The notes beneath the pieces are model-generated. The model saw only the letters and a list, made by a program, of their open reading frames with translations. It had not been told where the DNA came from and did no database searches. Below, piece after piece: positions 45,201 through 56,200 of a stretch of DNA of 64,000 bases. Source of the stretch: Halichondria panicea. Its lineage: Eukaryota > Porifera > Demospongiae > Suberitida > Halichondriidae. Position numbers and translations under genes: made by a program. Each line of letters begins with the position of its first letter. The stretch's first letter is position 1. The stretch covers positions 5,276,169 through 5,340,168 of the forward strand of contig NC_087386.1 in the NCBI RefSeq assembly GCF_963675165.1. The letters run 5' to 3'.

Positions 45201-48200
45201 CTAGATTCTCATCTGTTGCTTCTAGTATATCGTTATATATCGTTATATGTGCATGTGAATTACTAGATACTGTATAAATGAAAGCACTGCAGGTGCTGAT
45301 GCCTCGGTGGAGATGCCAAAGCATAAAGCTACTAATAGCTTTTATACACACATTATATATCATGATGAACATTTAATTTTGCTGCATGCAAACTCAAGGA
45401 ATGGGTAATGATCGACCATGATTATTGTTATGCCTCGGTGCGCATGCGCAAGCAAGGTATACGGTAGTGTGTTTGTGTGTCTGTGTGTGTGTCTGTGTGT
45501 GTGTGTAGACTGTTACAGCTGCTCAAGGATCAATGAAGTGCAAGTAAGAGTTTCTATAGGCTTCTAGCCATGTTTATACTTGGATTTTAATTCGTGGATT
45601 TGCAAAATAATGCTTCGTTCTCGAGTTATGCCTAGTTTTTCTTACTTGGAATGCTATTGCAGCCTTTTCAGAAGAGCACGTAGCCAAACTTGTTTACCAA
45701 GTGTTGCTACTCTACTTCAAATTAATCTTATGTTTCATGGATTTTCCGGGTCATATTTTTGCAGAATGCCCAAAAAAATTAACCAATTAGTGGTCAGGTC
45801 AGAGGTCAGAATAGCCATGTGATCTAGCAAAATGTTGTAATGTTTTGCTAAAGTGACTTTTTGTGGTGTGTTGTGACTCTGTTTGTGGTTTTATAATGAT
45901 ATTCATCAATTTTTTTTCTTTTTTTGCTTGCCACCCTGGTCTGTTTTTGGAGATTAAAAGTCCGTGAAACATAAGATCAATTTGGTGTGGCCTTAGTAGT
46001 TAGCTTTGCACTAGAACGCTAGCTATTGGTAGCTGCAAGAGTGAGAAGAGAGCTGCAAGGCTCTGCTAATGCAGCCATTAATTTTAGACTTGAACTTTTG
46101 GCATTGATCTTTTTTAACAACAATCATGGTCGATCATTACCCACTATTTCAGTTTGCACGCAGCAAATTAATTGTTCATCATGTCATAGTTATGTGTATT
46201 AGTAGCTTTATGTTATGTAGCTTTGGCATATCCACCGAGGCATCAGCACCTGCGGTGCTTTCATTGAAAACAATCGATGCCAAAAGTTTAAGTCTAAAGT
46301 TACTGTTACTGACTGCATCAGCAGAGCCTTGCAGCTCTCTTCTCACTCTTGCAGCTACCAATAGCTAGTGCATGTTCTAGTGCAAAGCTAACTACTAAGC
46401 AGAGTAGCAACACTTGGTGAACAAGTTTTGCTACAGACTCTTCTGAAAAGGCATTCCAAGTAAGCATTATTTTGCAAATCCATGAAGTAAAATCCAAGAA
46501 AAAATGACTAGAAGCCTTTTACTTGCATCTTTGAGCAGCTGTAGCAGTCTACACATGCACACACAAGCACGTGCACACATGCAGACACACAAACACACTA
46601 TCGTACAGGGTTTCATCCAGGATTAAAAGTTTGGGATGGAAGTTAGAAAAGGAACTGTGTGCATCACCGAAAAAATTTGAAGCCACGCCCACTTCCGGTC
46701 ACCACACCCCCTATATTGTTTGTTGTTCCTATTAGCGATGTACTCCTGGCAATGTGCATTGACATGTAACTTGGTATTGGTTTGAAATTGTGGACTGTAT
46801 CTCCTCCTCCTATTTTCCCCTCTCTTTTGGGGGGAAGCTTCCCCCCCCACTAGATGAAACCCTGCCGTATGCCTCGCTTGCGCATGCATACCGAGGAATT
46901 ATGACACATAAAAGACATAGATCTATTTATGAGAAGCTTATGAGAAGCTACTATTTATGAGAAGCCTACTATTTATGAGAAGCTTATAAGAAGCTAATAT
47001 AGCTGCAACCATAGTTAATAAATAGACTCTGGTCCTTTGAAGATCAGAAGAAAACAAGGATTTAAACATCACTATAACGCCTGACAGGGCTCGCGCTAAA
47101 AATATTAGCATGACTGTCAAAATGTCAGTCTAATTAATGTTTAATGTTTTGATCCGACAACATTTAACTTGGCTCTAACATGCAATCAACATAAATTTGC
47201 CGTTAATACAATTTCTATATTCAAAATCAGATAATTACAGGCACACAATCATTAGTTCTTGTGTATGAGACTGGCAGCATGATCTTCGAAGTTGGACGCT
47301 CGAATATTCTTTGAGCCAGCAATAAACTCGTTCAAGTTTCTTAGGCCTGCAGATGATAGCTTATCATGAAACTTTGTAGAGAGAGACCCACCAGCCAGAG
47401 AGAGAGAATAAACTAACAGTTCGCTTGCTCTCAGCTAGCTAAATACATTCAATGTACAGCCACGAGGCAATTTGTAATTCTTTGGCATTTTCACTGATCC
47501 ATTTATCCACACTTCTTGTTCTGAGCTACTAGAACTCTGACAAGGGCTCTTACTAGTGCTAGAATAGCTAACCCCTAAGCGATCTCTGGCTAGCTCTACA
47601 TGTATGCTCCCACAAAATGTTTGACTAACACGTGTAATGCTCAGTCATGTATACACATAATGATCGGATTTTGCCATGTGTCAGACTGTAATTTCGAGCC
47701 CTGCCTGAATAACTTCTATACTACCCCTGGGGGCTTCTAAATCATGTGGAAACTTCCTAAACAGTGCATGCCGGTCTAAGTATTAGTTAATGCACAGTGT
47801 AGAGGGTTTTTATTTTTATGACAGTAAACCTCCCGACCACGAGGGCGTAGCCCGAGGGAGAGGTGTGGTTTACTGTCATAAACCCCGAGGCATGCACTGT
47901 GCATTTACTGATATATTTCCCATCTGATTGGCTGACTGGTTGCTATGCATCCAGCCTATGTAAGCTTGCACGACTACCACATACAGTATATACCCCTCAA
48001 TAAAAAGTTCCTGTTCCGTTTGTGTAAATGCACCGTTCCCGTTTAAACACATAAAAAAACACGCAACACACCTAACCCTCTCGCTGTTCTTTTGCTTTTG
48101 CTCAAAAACTATTAGAAGAGGTGAAGAGGTATAATTACATGTTATTATTATTGATTGCAATTGTTGACAGAATTGAATTCCACACAGTCATTATAGGAGA

Positions 48201-51063
48201 GGAGCTGAATGGAAACTGAAGCCTATCTGATGGCTTGATGAATAATCTTCAACGATACTGAAGCAACTGCATGTTATTTAGATGGCCTGTAGTCAAACAG
48301 TGGGAGCAAACCTTTGTCAAAGGAACAGAGTAAGAGAGAATTTAAGCACAGACAGTAGTATCTAAACAAGCAGAAAGTGTATATCTATCTATAACTGAGA
48401 ACTGAGAAAAGACTTGTGTACATATATCTTGTTACCAGACTTGTGTACATGTACATGTAGCCTCGATTCAAGGCCGATTAAAATACGGCCTGGTACCTAT
48501 TGCAGGGGTGATAGTGCGCATGCGCTTCAAATTACCCAGAATATGGGTAATCGTACTACGAACGTAAAACCTTAGTAAATTACACAGGAAATTAGTCCGT
48601 TTACTAAGAATATGTTCCATAATACTTTATCTCTATGACTGAGTTCTGTAAAGCTGTGGCTTATGCCGTCTATTGCGTTGGTCTAGAAGGCTTGAACACT
48701 AGTTTTAAGACAGAAGAGGCTCTCATCTACGTCTAGGATGGTCCTATAGGCCGGGTTGTCTTTGCAAGTAGCAGTTTGAGGTACCATACACTTCCCATAG
48801 CCTGTACAGATCCAAGGTAAGACATCCTGACCATACAACCGTCATAGAGGGTAGATGAGAGCCTCTTTTGGCCTCAGACTAGTGTGAAAGCCTTCTGGAA
48901 CAACACAATAGAGAGCTAAGCTGATGTACAAAGATAGAAAATACCGTATAGCGGGTAATTTTCGGGGGACAAAATATTCGTGGTTCAGCAATATTGAGAC
49001 ATTTCGTGGGTAATATTTTCGTGGTTGGAGCTTGCACTGCAGGTAAAGGTAGGCGAGGTCGCTTCATTCGTGGGTAAAATATTCGTGGTCAGACCTCCAA
49101 CCACGAAAACCACGAAGATTTTCCCGACGAAAATTACACGCTATACGGTAGATGAGAGAAAGAAAAGGGGATTACCCAGATTCTGGAGAATAAACTAACG
49201 CATGCGCACTATCACCATGCAATAGGTACCAGGCCGTATTTTAATCGGCCTGGAATCGAGGCTAATGTACATGCATCTACAGTAGAACCTCGATTATCCG
49301 GACACCTTGGTTCCAGAAGCAGGCCGGATAAGTGAATATGCCGGATAATCGAATAGATAAACCACGCCTTGATCCACCCACTTTATTGATAAACAGCAGT
49401 GCCACCACATGGTTGTTTGCGCATGCGCAGAAGATAAGCAGGCATGTCTCCATGGTAACAGATGCAACGCGCATGCGCGTTTGAGGGACACGCCCATTTT
49501 CTGATCTGATAACAAGAAAACTGCCAAGCCGGATAATTGAGGTTCTACTGTATTGCTATCTTGGTATCATTGTTGTGTTTTGTGGCTTATCAGCATACCA
49601 GGATCTCAAGACTGAGAAGTAAGGATTCTCTATAAGATTGTGGGGATGAGCGCGCATGCGAATTACATCCACAGGAATAATTAAAGGGTGTGTCTGCGAA
49701 GAGATCAAGTTCACAAATGGCTACTATAGCTAGCTGCTTTAACAGTTCTTTCTGACTCTTGTAGCTAACAAAAACCTAGCGCTTTATAGTGCAAGGCTAA
49801 CTCATACGTTGAATAGAAAGTTTGTGCAAACAGATGATGCTATGAAAGATTCTGAAGAGACTGCGACAGCCTTTAATGTGAGTCAAACTAGCCATAACTC
49901 GAGAAAGAAGCTTTAGTTTGCTAATCCACGAATCAAAATCCAAGAGAACGTGGCTAGAAGCCTATATAGAAGCTGTTAGTTTTCGTCGCATTGCAACCGC
50001 TGAAGTTACAGCTGGAATACACACACACACACACACACACACATACACACAGTCAGCTTTACCGTATCCCTCGTGCAGCTACGCCTCGAGGCATAATAAT
50101 AGCTGGTTACTTTTAAGTAATAGCAATAAACACTGACAATGCACATTTGATACCTCCACCCACTCACTCACGTACCATCCTGGGGTGCTGTAGACACAAC
50201 TTTCTGAGTGAGACAATCACTTCATCAACTGATGGTCTCCGTTGAGGTCGGTCATGGAGGCAGCGAACAACAAGAGGATAAAGAGCGTGTTTCTTCCCCA
50301 TTTTGTCCCCATGGACAGCAGTGCTTCGACACATGAGCTCTTCCTTTCCCCTCCTAGAGTTGCGAAAACTATGAGGTACATTGCAGACTTTAGGGAAATC
50401 ACCGATAACAGTGTGAATGATGAGATGACCGAATGAGAAGATGTCCAGCTTGGTAGTGTAGATGGGCCGTTCCCCGTGACACTCGGGAGGCATGTAGGTT
50501 GGATTTCCTGGGGTAGCAGTCAAAACAAGATTCAATCTCTGGTCCAGATATCTGGACACACCCAGGTCTCCGATCTTGGCAGTGAGGTCCTCAGTGAGCA
50601 GGATATTGGGAGCAGTGAGGTCACGATGGATGAGGGGAGGAGTCAGAGAGTGAAGATAGTGAAGGCCCTTGGATATATCATACAGGATATGGATTATAGT
50701 GGCGATATTCGTGTTTCGATGGGTTTCAATAAATTTGGCCAAGTCGGAATGAAGCCTCTCCATTATTAGACTGATGTCATTCTTATCGCGGCCGTAATGG
50801 ACTCCAACAAAACTAACTATGTTGGGGTGATGTAAAACACTCATAATATGACATTCATTTCTGAACTTTGTTACAATGCTCTCCCTCTGTCCAAGGGATC
50901 GCTCTTGGAGCAATACGTTATGTATCTTCTTAGCAATGCAGTGTCTTCCATTCACCGTCACTCTAAAGACACAGCCATAAGCCCCTGCGCCAGCTTTGTT
51001 CTCCTCTAGATCCAATCCTTCCACCTGGACCACCAGAGCATCAAGGTCACTTCTTGTAGCCAT
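33236..51063 (-). CDS. protein kinase - ankyrin repeat gene
   Basis: Start ATG at 51063; stop TGA at 33238-33236. Exons: 51063-50176 (kinase), 43295-43209 (capping, 29 codons), 43133-43035, 38461-38363, 38316-38218, 38053-37955, 37897-37799, 37587-37489, 37442-37344, 37173-37075, 37017-36919, 36707-36609, 35827-35729, 35682-35584, 35420-35322, 34109-34011, 33958-33860, 33665-33564, 33517-33425, 33301-33236. Every junction is phase 0, giving about 906 residues with some 18 ankyrin repeats, ending AGNTAYDLARKGHTQVCQLLH. The broken exon at 36568 is left out. Architecture is that of a cytosolic receptor-like or adaptor kinase with an ankyrin scaffold; its partner is unknown. The intron from 50175 to 43296 is about 7 kb and full of transposons. 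A 9.9-kb palindrome begins 48 bp upstream of the ATG. Confidence 0.82.
33860..34109. repeat. 151-bp exon plus intron tandem duplication
   Basis: Ankyrin exons 34109-34011 and 33958-33860 and the intron stretch between them are near-identical (period 151), placing two T4 repeats in a row where the cycle expects T4 then T1. Confidence 0.9.
34110..35321. other. intron of the kinase-ankyrin gene, no exon seen
   Basis: A minus-strand open stretch at 34502-34753 has no recognisable domain. Nothing else supported. Confidence 0.4.
35935..36503. repeat. dispersed GCACCGAGGCAT element inserted in an ankyrin exon
   Basis: Reverse-oriented copy (GCACCGCGGGTGCTGATGCCTCGG ... CGCACCGAGGCATAACAAC, shortened here). 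At 36504-36568 the minus strand reads the first two thirds of a T2 ankyrin exon (AATGGTTGGACGACATTGC ... GAATGTTGTT) and then passes straight into the element. The exon's 3' third and donor are missing. Confidence 0.85.
36504..36568 (-). pseudogene. ankyrin exon truncated by a repeat insertion
   Basis: Reads NGWTTLHIASNQGN, then loses frame (CATGTCGAGTTGTTAG) and ends at the element boundary. Because neighbouring exons are all phase 0, skipping it keeps the gene in frame. Confidence 0.8.
36580..38345. repeat. ~880-bp tandem duplication carrying four ankyrin exons
   Basis: Exon starts repeat at a spacing of 880 (36609 and 37489; 36919 and 37799; 37075 and 37955), with introns also nearly identical. 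Each unit holds T1, T2, T3 and T4 in order on the minus strand. Unit differences are few (VQLLIAEKAKVD against VELLIAEKAKVN; VNVPNE against VDVPNE). Confidence 0.9.
38520..40589. other. intron with repeats; no gene supported
   Basis: Contains Tc1-like debris at about 38820-39000 (AAAGGCCA repeats, CTCCACTGTAG end) and a roughly 33-bp GTGGGGTGGGGCTGTTTC minisatellite at 39688-39777. Plus-strand open stretches at 39376-39605 and 39730-40074 lack motifs. Confidence 0.45.
40590..41066 (-). CDS. acidic hypothetical ORF, possible first exon
   Basis: Open minus-strand frame. From the ATG near 40946 it reads MTSTLLIGASITTDD, then an acidic EELEIDWWTIPDD ... DDILDWISPEAEQIFQDD and a basic SKRHKK. A donor-like A|GTAAGC follows MPPA near 40700, so it may be a 5' exon. 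Its upstream flank (CCATGCTGTAAACGCA ... CCCGCTGGCCAC) also occurs at 23775-23880, so it may belong to a repeated element. No family recognised. Confidence 0.3.
   Translation of the reverse strand: MFVYLFVCLLVIYEPAHLDAIACVYSMDSNCNKLTCCPNAMTSTLLIGASITTDDVKLCLHNNSQRFTAATEELEIDWWTIPDDQRIISDDILDWISPEAEQIFQDDYLQEMAKENMPPASKRHKKTEQYSKVAVTSSISLQQFSIAIASLDLIYLCK
41196..42806. mobile_element. long-TIR Mutator-like foldback element, TSD CAGTTGAGC
   Basis: Left end TAGTCTCATGAATCAGCCG, right end CGGC-like ...GATTTATGAGACTATA. The exact 9-bp duplication CAGTTGAGC lies at 41187-41195 and 42807-42815. Inverted arms extend for about 550-650 bp each (for example CAGTGCAACAACCAAAGAG / CTCTTTGGTTGTTGCACTG), meeting around 41.85-42.05 kb. 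No transposase. Confidence 0.9.
43717..44382. mobile_element. CAGGGCTCGA-type element, copy 1, TSD CATGA
   Basis: Starts CAGGGTTTGAAATAACAG, ends GCGCGAGCCCTG; CATGA on both sides. Reverse-oriented relative of 47085-47703. A degraded coding-like stretch (RNGSVKMTKNYKLPHG) is visible in one frame. Confidence 0.8.
44404..44910. mobile_element. hAT-like MITE, TIR CAGAGGAGGTT, TSD GGCTCTACT
   Basis: A 507-bp element with 27-bp inverted termini (CAGAGGAGGTTCGACAGGG / CCCTGTCAAACCTCCTCTG) and GGCTCTACT directly repeated at 44395-44403 and 44911-44919. Confidence 0.88.
45276..46905. repeat. cluster of dispersed GCACCGAGGCAT elements
   Basis: A partial reverse end (45276-45310), a forward copy (45428-46265, interrupted at about 45715-45985 by an insert with ATCTTATGTTTCA / TGAAACATAAGAT termini) and a reverse copy (46266-46905). 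The reverse copy is interrupted at 46606-46864. Confidence 0.75.
46606..46864. mobile_element. 259-bp element, TIR CAGGGTTTCATC
   Basis: The termini CAGGGTTTCATCC and AGATGAAACCCTG are inverted. The flanks TCGTA and CCGTA could be a 5-bp duplication with one mismatch. Nested in the dispersed repeat. Confidence 0.75.
47085..47703. mobile_element. CAGGGCTCGA-type element, copy 2, TSD CCTGA
   Basis: Starts CAGGGCTCGCGCTAAAAATA, ends GTAATTTCGAGCCCTG; exact CCTGA at 47080-47084 and 47704-47708. Opposite in orientation to copy 1. Confidence 0.85.
47780..47980. repeat. dispersed repeat, copy 2
   Basis: Matches 13020-13180 (ACGAGGGCGTAGCCCGAGG, CCATCTGATTGGCTGACTGG). Confidence 0.75.
48458..49264. 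mobile_element. Mutator-like element, TSD ATGTACATG
   Basis: Left TAGCCTCGATTCAAGGCCG, right CGGCCTGGAATCGAGGCTA. TIRs are about 75 bp (through AATACGGCCTGGTACCTATTG and TGCGCATGCG). ATGTACATG is exact at 48449-48457 and 49265-49273. A mariner-like MITE (48944-49148) is nested inside. Confidence 0.92.
48944..49148. mobile_element. Tc1/mariner-like MITE nested in the Mutator-like element
   Basis: Inverted copy of 12764-12968 with CCGTATAGCG / CGCTATACGG ends and flanking TA. Confidence 0.88.
49280..49550. mobile_element. pogo/Tigger-like MITE
   Basis: Termini CAGTAGAACCTCGATTATCC and GGATAATTGAGGTTCTACTG with TA on both sides. This terminal sequence is characteristic of pogo/Tigger elements. 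No transposase ORF in 271 bp. Confidence 0.9.
49690..50096. repeat. diverged dispersed GCACCGAGGCAT-like element with (CA)n
   Basis: Shares the order of blocks (short-repeat flank, GAGTCAAACTAGCCATAACTCGAG, AGCCTATA, CA tract at 50017-50049, CCTCGAGGCATAAT end) with the other copies, but strongly diverged. Confidence 0.5.
50176..51063 (-). CDS. kinase domain exon of the kinase-ankyrin gene
   Basis: A 296-codon single exon, numbering from ATG 51063. Gly-rich loop AGAGAYGCVF (G25, G27, G30), Lys pair in CIAKKI (45/46), Glu in FRNECHIMSVLHHPNIV (E70), catalytic IHRDLTAPNILL (H146-R147-D148, N153), KIGDLGVSR with DLG in place of DFG (166-168), and PPE for APE. The C-terminal helix is HDRPQRRPSVDEVIVSLRK. 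The catalytic residues are present, so it is probably active. HRDLTAPN and HHPNIV are typical of TKL/Tyr-kinase-like groups. A GTG 13 codons upstream extends the frame but is not a likely start. Confidence 0.9.
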
Positions 51064-51110
51064 TTGTAGCTTGACATAGGGCCAGGGGCACGTAGAAGAC
51101 ACGTCCTACT

Positions 51111-53245
51111 GCGCATGTAGGACCAGAAAGCCAGAAATTGGAAAAAGCGGAAGTGAAGGTTAAATGAGTGGGCGTAGCAGGGCAATGCATTCCAAGGTTA
51201 ACCCTTGACTTTGCACAGATGTAATGAGATGCTCTTGCCTGATCACTCTACTAGTATGTTAGTAAGTAGAGAGCTGGCCAGCCTAGTTTTAAGAGTCAGG
51301 TAAGTAGACTCTTCATTGTCTGCAGTATAGAGCTAGCTACTTGCACATGTCTGCAGTAATTATGTCTGTACACTGAGCTAGATTTAGTATGATTATCATA
51401 ATTATTTTAAGGTGTGTTAATTCAGCCAGTCACCTAACTCCTACTTATACTGACTCCCCAATTTATTGTCCTGAGGTTATTTGGCTCTACTGAACACGCC
51501 GAGCCACTTTTCTGACTTTCTGAGAGCCATGAATCATGGCTCTCAGAAAGTCAGAAAAATGGTTCGAGAACGGGAACTGGAATAATTATGTTCAGTCCTG
51601 GTCTATAGACAAGTATCAGCCAATAAGTTATGTATACTGGAACTTGCTGAGAAACTTTTCTGACTTTCCGAGAGCAGTGATTCGTTAACGGGAACCCTGA
51701 ATATATTCAGTGATACTCAAATTTACAATTTTGAGGTTACTTTAATCGACTGGAACTTGCTGAGCAACTTTTCTGACTTTCCGAGAGCTGTGGTTCGTTA
51801 ACGGGAACCCTGAAAAATAACATATTCAGTGCTGGTCTATAGACATGCATGCAGATATCAGCCAGTATGTTGATAAATATACTCAAGTTTACAATTCTGA
51901 GGTTACTTTAATCGACTGGAACTTGCTGAGCAACTTTTCTGACTTTCTGAGCAACTTTTCTGACTTTCCGAGAGCTGTGGTTCGTTAACGGGAACCCTGA
52001 AAAACAATATATTCAGTGCTGGTCTAGACATGCATGCAGATATCAGCCAGTATGTTGATATATATACTCAAGTTTACAATTCTGAGGTTACTTTAATCGA
52101 CTGGAACTTGCTGAGCAACTTTTCTGACTTTCCGAGAGCTGTGGTTCGTTAACGGGAACCCTGAAAAACAATATATTCAGTGCTGGTCTAGACATGCATG
52201 CATGCTGATATCAGCCAATATGACTCTTCTGAGGTTACTTTAATCGACTGGGAACTTAATTGCTGAGCAACTTTTCTGACTTTCCGAGAGCTGTGGTTCG
52301 TTAACGGGAACCCTGAAAAATAACATATTCAGTGCTGGTCTATAGACATGCATGCAGATATCAGCCAGTATTTTATATAATTATACTCAAGTTACAATTC
52401 TGAGGTTACTTTAATCGACTGGAACTTGCTGAGCAACTTTTTTCACTTTTCGAGAGCTGTGGTTCGTTAATGGGAACCCTGAAAAATAATATATTCAGCA
52501 TGCAGATATCAGCCAGTATTTGATATAATTATACTCAAGTTTACAATTCTGAGGTTACTTTTTAATCGATTGGAACTTGCTGAGCAAGAACTATAGCTGA
52601 GAAACTTTTCAGACTTTCCGAGAGCAGTGATTCGTAAACGGAAACCCGGAAAATATGGTCAGTGCTGCATGGTCTTAGACAAGCAGGTATCAGCCAATAC
52701 GTTGATATGCCCAATTAAGATTGAGGTTACTTTAATCGACAAGAAATTGCTGAGCAACTTTTCAGACTTTCCGAGAGCAGTGCTTCGTAAACGGAAACCC
52801 AGAAAATATATTTAGTGCTGGTTTTAGACCAACAGGTATCAACCAATACATTGATACACTCTTCTCGGGTTAATTTAATTGACTGGGAACATGCTGAGCA
52901 ACTTTTCAGACTTTCCGAGAGCATGCAGTGCGGAACTTGACCCTGAAAATGTTCAGTGCTGTTCTTAGACAAGCATGTATCAATTAATACCTATATAATT
53001 ATATACCCAAGTTTACAATTCTGAGGTTACTTTAATTGACTAGAACTTGTTGACTTTCCGAGAGCAGTGATTCGTAAACGGAAACCCTGAACATTTGTTG
53101 AAACACCCCTTAATATAAGGTAAATTCTATACCAGGATCCAACACAGTAATGATACACAAACGATCTTCATTATATTATAGTCAAGTCCAGTTATGTATA
53201 CATTATAGTCTACAGCTATACAATAATTATAGATGTATAGGTATG
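51111..53245. repeat. left arm of a ~9.9-kb imperfect palindrome
   Basis: Outer part (51111-51500: GCGCATGTAGGACCAGAAAG ... CAGCCAGTCACCTAACTCC), then a tandem array (51500-53090), then an inner spacer (TAAATTCTATACCAGGATCC at about 53122). All three blocks recur in reverse order and orientation at 57480-61044. The outer edge is 48 bp upstream of the kinase-gene ATG, so the arm must contain that gene's 5' region. Confidence 0.9.
51500..53090. repeat. tandem array in left arm, ~150-175-bp units, about 11 copies
   Basis: Each unit carries a conserved core CAACTTTTCTGACTTTCCG + AGAGC, then TTCGTTAACGGGAACCC, then a variable part with CAGATATCAGCCAGTA and CTGAGGTTACTTTAATCGAC. Cores lie near 51512, 51650, 51764, 51945, 52114, 52268, 52433, 52603, 52757, 52895 and 53048. 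Confidence 0.92.
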
Positions 53246-56200
53246 GATATTAAGCAGGACGATAATTATCATGAAGTAGGCAGTGCATGATGATGCTGCA
53301 ATACTAGAGATTGAAGAAGATATGAGAGTGAGTGAGGAATGCTTAGAATGTGCTGAATCAGAGGTATACAGGCATAATTATAGTTACAACATAATTATTA
53401 AACTGTCGATGTGTACAGTGTGTTAATTACGTAATGGTTATGCTACGTTTATAGTTTTAGTTTTGTGGTAATACGTGCCAGGCCAGTTTCTTAAAATAAT
53501 CGTCCCCATATTGGAAGGCATGCAAGCATATCCCTACCAACGATCGGAGCGCCCCAATGATAAAGGCTTACTATACCATACACATATACCGTGACAATCT
53601 GTCAGTGGGTGAAATTGAAACCCATTAACCAACCAGAAAGAAAAGTGCATGTGTTGCGTACAGAAGAAAAAGGATACCATCAAAGGGAGATTAAAAAGAA
53701 ATTCGAGCATTAGAGGTGCAAAAATAATTATATCAATAGTTCTTAACTCAACCAGAAAATCAAATTAAAGGAAGATTTGAGAAAACCATGCATGCTTTAA
53801 TAATTACGTCCAGTGCATTCAAGCAATCCTTAGCATCAAGTTCTAATGAGCATGATAGACTATCCTGTAGACATATAATTTAGGTACAATTGCAAGTGGA
53901 TAATGTCTTGCGCATTGATGTCTTTTCGAGGTATCTCATTTTGCACAAAGCAACAAAGCAATCAGCAGTTGCGTCTCCAGATTTTTTTGCTGATTTTCGA
54001 TTTTTGTTAATTTTGGATTTCTGGTTTGGCTTGAGTGTGAAAGACGTTCTGAGTTGTGTGTGTCATTATGACGCTGAAAGTGAAAATTATTCGAAGCAGT
54101 GCTATATAATTATACTGAGACATCTCAATCCCAGCTAGGGCAAGGTAACTGCATGCATAAATTGTTTTATGCTGTAATAATTAACACTGTGCATTCTCTA
54201 TATAATTATAATTATATAGATCTGCTATAACTGCAATGCATGTGACTGTTTAATTTAGAAACCAATAGATTCTGTGAGGTATGAAATCAGTTGATTGTAT
54301 CTGCATGTACACATTGATGGTGTCCTGCATGCATGCATATGTCCAATGAGAATTATTTATAGAAGAATGAAGTTTGATAATGTCTTCGTTCTTGATGTAA
54401 TCTGCTGAAGATGTCATGATCAGGTCATTTATGCATATTATTATGGGAACATGCAGTTAAAACATTCCAGTAGTTTTAAGCATCTAAATAGTGTCATACA
54501 ATTTGTCTCACTTTTTTCAAAACTCAGCTAGTGTATTTAAATAATTATATAGGGCATACTCTTTCAAACTGGAAAAGCTCTGTTACCTGTACTATGTGCA
54601 TGCATGTGAATGGCATTACACACTATTGGTGAACTGATAATTATATGAAATGGCTGAGTGCATGTTATACATGTACCCATGGCTATAACTATGCCATGGT
54701 ATTATGTGAGATACCGTATACGTATTGTGCTAGAAATAATATACGAGCATATAAAATTATGTATTTTGGCCAATTTTAAGGCTCCTATAAAACGTTATGT
54801 GACATTTATTTATGCCATTAACATGTTTCGTCTAGTATAAATGCCACGATTTCAATGGGAATTGTTCCCTGCATGCAGGCCTCTAATTAATTGTGCGATG
54901 TAATAATTATCATAACCGCTCGTATTAGTTAGTATATATCTCGCATTAATATAGCACTACGTTAACGGCAAGAGTATAAATAATATAAGAAGAGAAGAGT
55001 GTCGAACTACCAATACCTCTATATACACAAAACTGTGCACAAAGTAACGTGATATCCTGTCAATTGCGCAAGCTTACGCAAACATTACGCAACGCACAGA
55101 ATTTGTTAGCAGTGAGTAAAGAGTGGAAGTGAAGAGGATCAACCCGACTATATTGTCTCTATTTATGATTTTTGTTAAAAGATAGTCTTCTATCAGTGTG
55201 CAGTGAGCAGCTCTGAACGTTGAACGCGAACGAATATATAGCTAGAATCAGATGTCATTGTACATGCACCCCTAAAAACGTCACGGTTAACATTTTCTAG
55301 GAGATTACTAGTAAGTTTACAGTATACTTCATCACATGCGCGAGTCATATTACTTTGTGCACATTTTTGTATAGAGGTATCGGTATAGTTTTTCTCTGCT
55401 GATATATATTATAGGCATACATAATTATACATATCATGCATGCATATAATTATACTAGACTTTGGAATGAAGAATTTGTTCGTGTATACAGATTCCCTTG
55501 TTTTCTTTGATTATTCAATTTAGAGGTGATGATATAAAAAGAAAGAAGGACTTGGCAATTAGTTGAGACCGACAGACAGGCATCACTAATACGATGCCGC
55601 TGAGTATAAAACACATAATTGTAATGGACAAACACATAACATTATAGACAGATTGTTAACGCTATAGCTATAGTTCTGGTAAGTTCTTATGCATACAGTT
55701 CACGATACATCTGTTACAAGGGCATAGGTATAGTGGATTTAGAGAACAGCTTTTGGGGTTGGCTGCTAGAGTTTGTGCTATAGGTGCATGTGTGTCATAA
55801 TCAATTTTAGGATAATGCAGGGATTGGTTTTGTAATTGCAGTTCCTCTAGTTTGCATAGCTTGATAGTAGTGTATATTTCCTTAATCCATGCAAGTTTTT
55901 AACGTTATGTCTTATTCCTTGGTGAACCAGTTAAGGACGCTGTTGTGGCCGTTGCATGTCTGTATATACAATAGCTGATGTTGTGTCTGTTTTTAGTTCT
56001 ATATAAACAGGCAGTTTTAACATATTGGGAGGCTTAGGGAGATGATTGGGTGGAAGTAGCTACTGCTGAAGTTATATAGCTTGAATTGTAAAAAAAAAGT
56101 TACTTGTGGATCAAATAGGCGGCTTATAACTATATATAGTTGGCTGTGAGAGAGAATAAAACCAAGAAGTGGCGGTTGGAGTATAGTTATATAATAAGGA

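Noticed and set aside
51064-51102. Upstream in-frame extension of the kinase ORF starting at GTG 51102
   Set aside because: GTG is not a normal start in animals; the first ATG is at 51063 and the kinase fold begins after it.
52627-52972. ORFs in the tandem arrays of the palindrome (also 58160-58426)
   Set aside because: The frame changes from unit to unit and open stretches differ between copies, so there is no coding constraint.
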